From Cherax quadricarinatus (lineage: Eukaryota; Arthropoda; Malacostraca; Decapoda; Parastacidae): 64,000 nt of DNA. The stretch covers positions 5,700,052-5,764,051 of the forward strand of contig NC_091341.1 in the NCBI RefSeq assembly GCF_038502225.1, given 5' to 3'. This document shows positions 61,690 through 64,000 of the stretch, one piece after another. Below the pieces are notes generated by a model. It was given only the letters and a program-made list of their open reading frames with translations. It ran no database searches and was not told the origin of the DNA. The number at the start of each line of letters is the position of its first letter. Position 1 is the stretch's first letter. Both the position numbers and the translations under genes were made by a program.

Positions 61690-64000
61690 GCGCACCCTAG
61701 GAGAACTTAGAGCCACATGGAGGCCCAGAAACGTGGATGGCTAAGATGATAGAGGTGGTGCTGGAAAACTTCATGTACCAACACGTAAAGGAGAGAGGAG
61801 AGGATGAACCAGCAAGACTGGACCTAGTTGTATAGATATTGAGAATATCACATATGAAAGATCCCTCGGGGCCAGTGGCCACGTGGTTCTGAGCTTCGAA
61901 TACATAGTAGTTACAAGTAGAGAGCGAATCAGGAAAGGCAGGACAAATGAAGCCAAACTACAAGAGAGAGGACTACACAGGCATGAAGAATTACCTGCAC
62001 GAGGTTCAGTGGGAGAGAGAACTGGCAGGGAAGTCAGTAAATGAGATGATGGAATATGTGACAACAATATGCAAGGAAGCTGAGGAGAGGTTTGTACCCA
62101 AGGGTAACAGAAATAATAATAAGGTCAGCATAAGCCCTTGGTTCACTCTAAGGCATAGACAGGCCAGAACCAAGTGTGCCAGAGAATGGAAGACGTATAG
62201 AGAGCAAAAGACCCATGGGAATTAGGAGAGCAGTTGTAGAGCCAGAAATGAATGTGCACAGATAAGAAGGGAGGGCCAACGACAATATGAAAATAAAATA
62301 GAAGCGAAAGCCAAATCTGACCCGAAGCTTTTGTATAGCCACATCAGGAGAAAAACAAGAGTCAAGGACCAGGTAATCAGGCTGAGGAAGGAAGGAGGGG
62401 AGATCACAAGAAACGACCGAGAAGTATGTGAGGAACTCAACATGAAATTCAAAGTGTTTACAGAGGAGACAGAAGGGACTCCTGATAGAGGTAGGGCACA
62501 CCATCAATTGTTGGGCACAATACATAAGATGTATAAAGCTGCAGTATAACCTCTGGACTTCTGTTGCTTACACTTCTTGATATAAATCCCAATAATCTAT
62601 TTGCCTTATTACGTACGCTTAGGCATTGCTGTCTTGGTTTAAGGTTGCTGCTCACCATAACCCCCAAGTCCTTTTCGCAGTCTGTATGGCTAAGTTCTAC
62701 ATTATTTAACTTATAAGTGCTAGGGTTATGGACACTCCCGAGCTTCAGAACCATGCATTTATCTACATTGAACTGCATCTGCCACTTTTCTGACCAAGAA
62801 TAGAGTTTGTCTAAATCCTCCTGAAGTTCCCTAACATCTACGTTTGAATCAATTATCTTTGTGTCATCGGCGAATTTGCTTATATCACTAGTAATACCTT
62901 TATCAAGGTCACTGATATATATTATAAACAACAACGGGCCTAAGACTGATCCCTGTGGTGCGCCGCTTGTTACAGATCCCCACTCGGATTTAACCCCATT
63001 TATGGACACTCTCTGCTTCCTGTCTGTGAGCCATGACTCGATCCACGAGAGCACTTTTTCCTCAATGCCATGAGCTGCCACTTTCTTTAACAGTCTTTGG
63101 TGTGGAACTCTATCAAAAGCCTTACTAAAATCTAAGTAAATAATATCAAATTCTTTATCGTGATCAACAGCCTCAAAAGCTTTACTGAAGAAAGTTAATA
63201 CAACCGAAGAAGAAGTGAAGAGGCTGCTAAGCGAACTAGATACCTCAAAGGCGATGAGGCCGGATAATATCTCTCCATGGGTCCTGAGAGAGGGAGCAGA
63301 GGCGCTATGTGTACCACTAACAACAATCTTCAACACATCTATCGAAACAGGGAGACTACCTAAGGTATGGAAGACAGCAGACGTAGTCCTAATTTAATTA
63401 AAAAAAAAAAAAGGAGACAGACACGAAACACTAAACTACTGACCAGTGTCACTGACATATACAACATGTAAAGTCACGGAGAAGATTATCAGAAGAGAGT
63501 GGTGGAGCACCTTGAAAGGAATGAGCTTATCAACGATAACTAGCACGGTTTCAGGGACGGGATATCCTGTGTCGCAAACCTACTGGAGTTCTACGATAGG
63601 GTGACAGCAGTAAAACAAGAGGGGGTGGGTAGATTGCGTTTTCTTGGACTGTAAGAAGGCTTTTAACACAGTTCCACACAAGAGATTAGTGCAACAACTG
63701 GAGGACCAGGCAGGTGTAACAAGGAAGGCACTGCAATGGATCAGGGAATACCTGTCGGGAAGGCATTAGCGAGTTATGGTGCGTGACGAGGTGTCAGTTT
63801 GACGAGCAGGGTTCCACAGGAATCAGTTCTAGGACCGGTGCTGTTTCTGGTATAAGTGAACTACGTGACAGAAGGAATAGACTCCGAAGTGTCCCTGTTT
63901 GCAGATGATGTGAAGTTTATGAGAAGAATTCCATGGGACGAGGACCAGGCGGAACTACTAAGGGATCTGGACAGGCTGCAGACCTGGTCCAGCAACTGGC
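61690..64000 (+). pseudogene. LINE family B with internal family A segment, cut by window end
   Basis: Endonuclease C-terminal sequence (about 61700-61900) is followed by the linker frame MKPNYKREDYTGMKNYLHEV (61947-62225) and the RT N-terminus to 62524. Family A sequence occupies about 62525-63196. RT then resumes with TTEEEVKRLLSELDTS-like coding, ACGGTTTCAGGGACGGG, GTAAGAAGGCTTTTAACAC (motif A region), CAGGGTTCCACAGGAATCAG (motif B) and TTTGCAGATGATGTGAAG (FADDVK, motif C, about 63897). In-frame stops and frameshifts are present, for example TAG in the motif B-C interval, so it is non-functional. The 3' part lies outside the window. Confidence 0.8.
62525..63196 (-). repeat. Internal fragment of LINE family A inside LINE B
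   Basis: It matches 1611-2296 of the family A LINE at high identity on the same strand (GATGTATAAAGCTGCAGTAT to TTACTGAAGAAAGTTAATA). It contains the GAPQGSVLGP and FADDTK blocks but neither the 3' tail nor the 5' end of the element. AATACA occurs at both junctions (62519-62524 and 63197-63202). The 292-codon minus frame is a chimera of family A sense and family B antisense. Confidence 0.85.

Noticed and set aside
62458..63336. 292-codon minus frame as an intact RT
   Set aside because: A chimera: both ends are antisense LINE B and only the middle is LINE A; not a real protein.

Overview
This window looks like repeat-dominated intergenic DNA from a large animal genome. The mix of non-LTR families, tRNA-derived SINEs, (TA)n-bounded elements and hammerhead-bearing repeats fits a decapod crustacean (crayfish, lobster or shrimp type). 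That taxonomic call rests on recognising repeat families and was not checked by a search. I found no convincing host protein-coding gene, no rRNA and no functional tRNA gene. Almost every long open frame belongs to a retroelement or is an accident of a tandem repeat.

Layout. 1-1000: an RTE fragment, a (TA)n-bounded element and an RTE leader. 1003-5151: a nearly full-length CR1-like LINE (family A, minus strand) with an esterase-type ORF1, broken by a frameshift, and an open 978-codon ORF2. 5609-6006: a 398 bp inverted repeat built from two family A 3' tails. 6073-9480: LINE fragments (families B, C, D) and a hAT-like fragment. 10000-14011: a decayed RTE (minus) carrying a SINE composite in its leader. 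14400-15040: (TA)n element and (GT)n. 15093-25050: a 30 bp minisatellite split by an 8.6 kb BEL/Pao LTR retrotransposon (minus), whose integrase is itself split by a 1.25 kb array of 378 nt hammerhead-ribozyme monomers. 25130-37500: mostly minisatellites, including a 3.4 kb G-rich array and a 2 kb GT-rich array, with a hAT-type MITE and LINE B pieces between. 37800-46230: LINE B and D pieces, a third (TA)n element, and a 27 bp minisatellite that starts inside LINE B coding sequence. 47232-52660: a truncated RTE (minus), a 33 bp-stem hairpin, a SINE, and a full-length RTE (plus) with an open 968-codon EN-RT frame. 52768-58800: a long degenerate LINE B (minus) carrying a SINE, then a family A relative with an odd homopolymer-rich error pattern. 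59095-64000: small tandem repeats and a LINE B (plus) with an internal family A segment, running off the window.

How it fits together: the elements give a layered insertion history. The clearest stack is minisatellite, then BEL/Pao (degenerate 5 bp target duplication, LTRs about 2.5% diverged by eye), then a hammerhead array (exact 14 bp target duplication). A second stack is RTE leader, then SINE composite (exact 13 bp duplication). The two elements with long open EN-RT frames (family A at 1003-5151 and RTE at 49053-52660) are the best candidates for recent activity.
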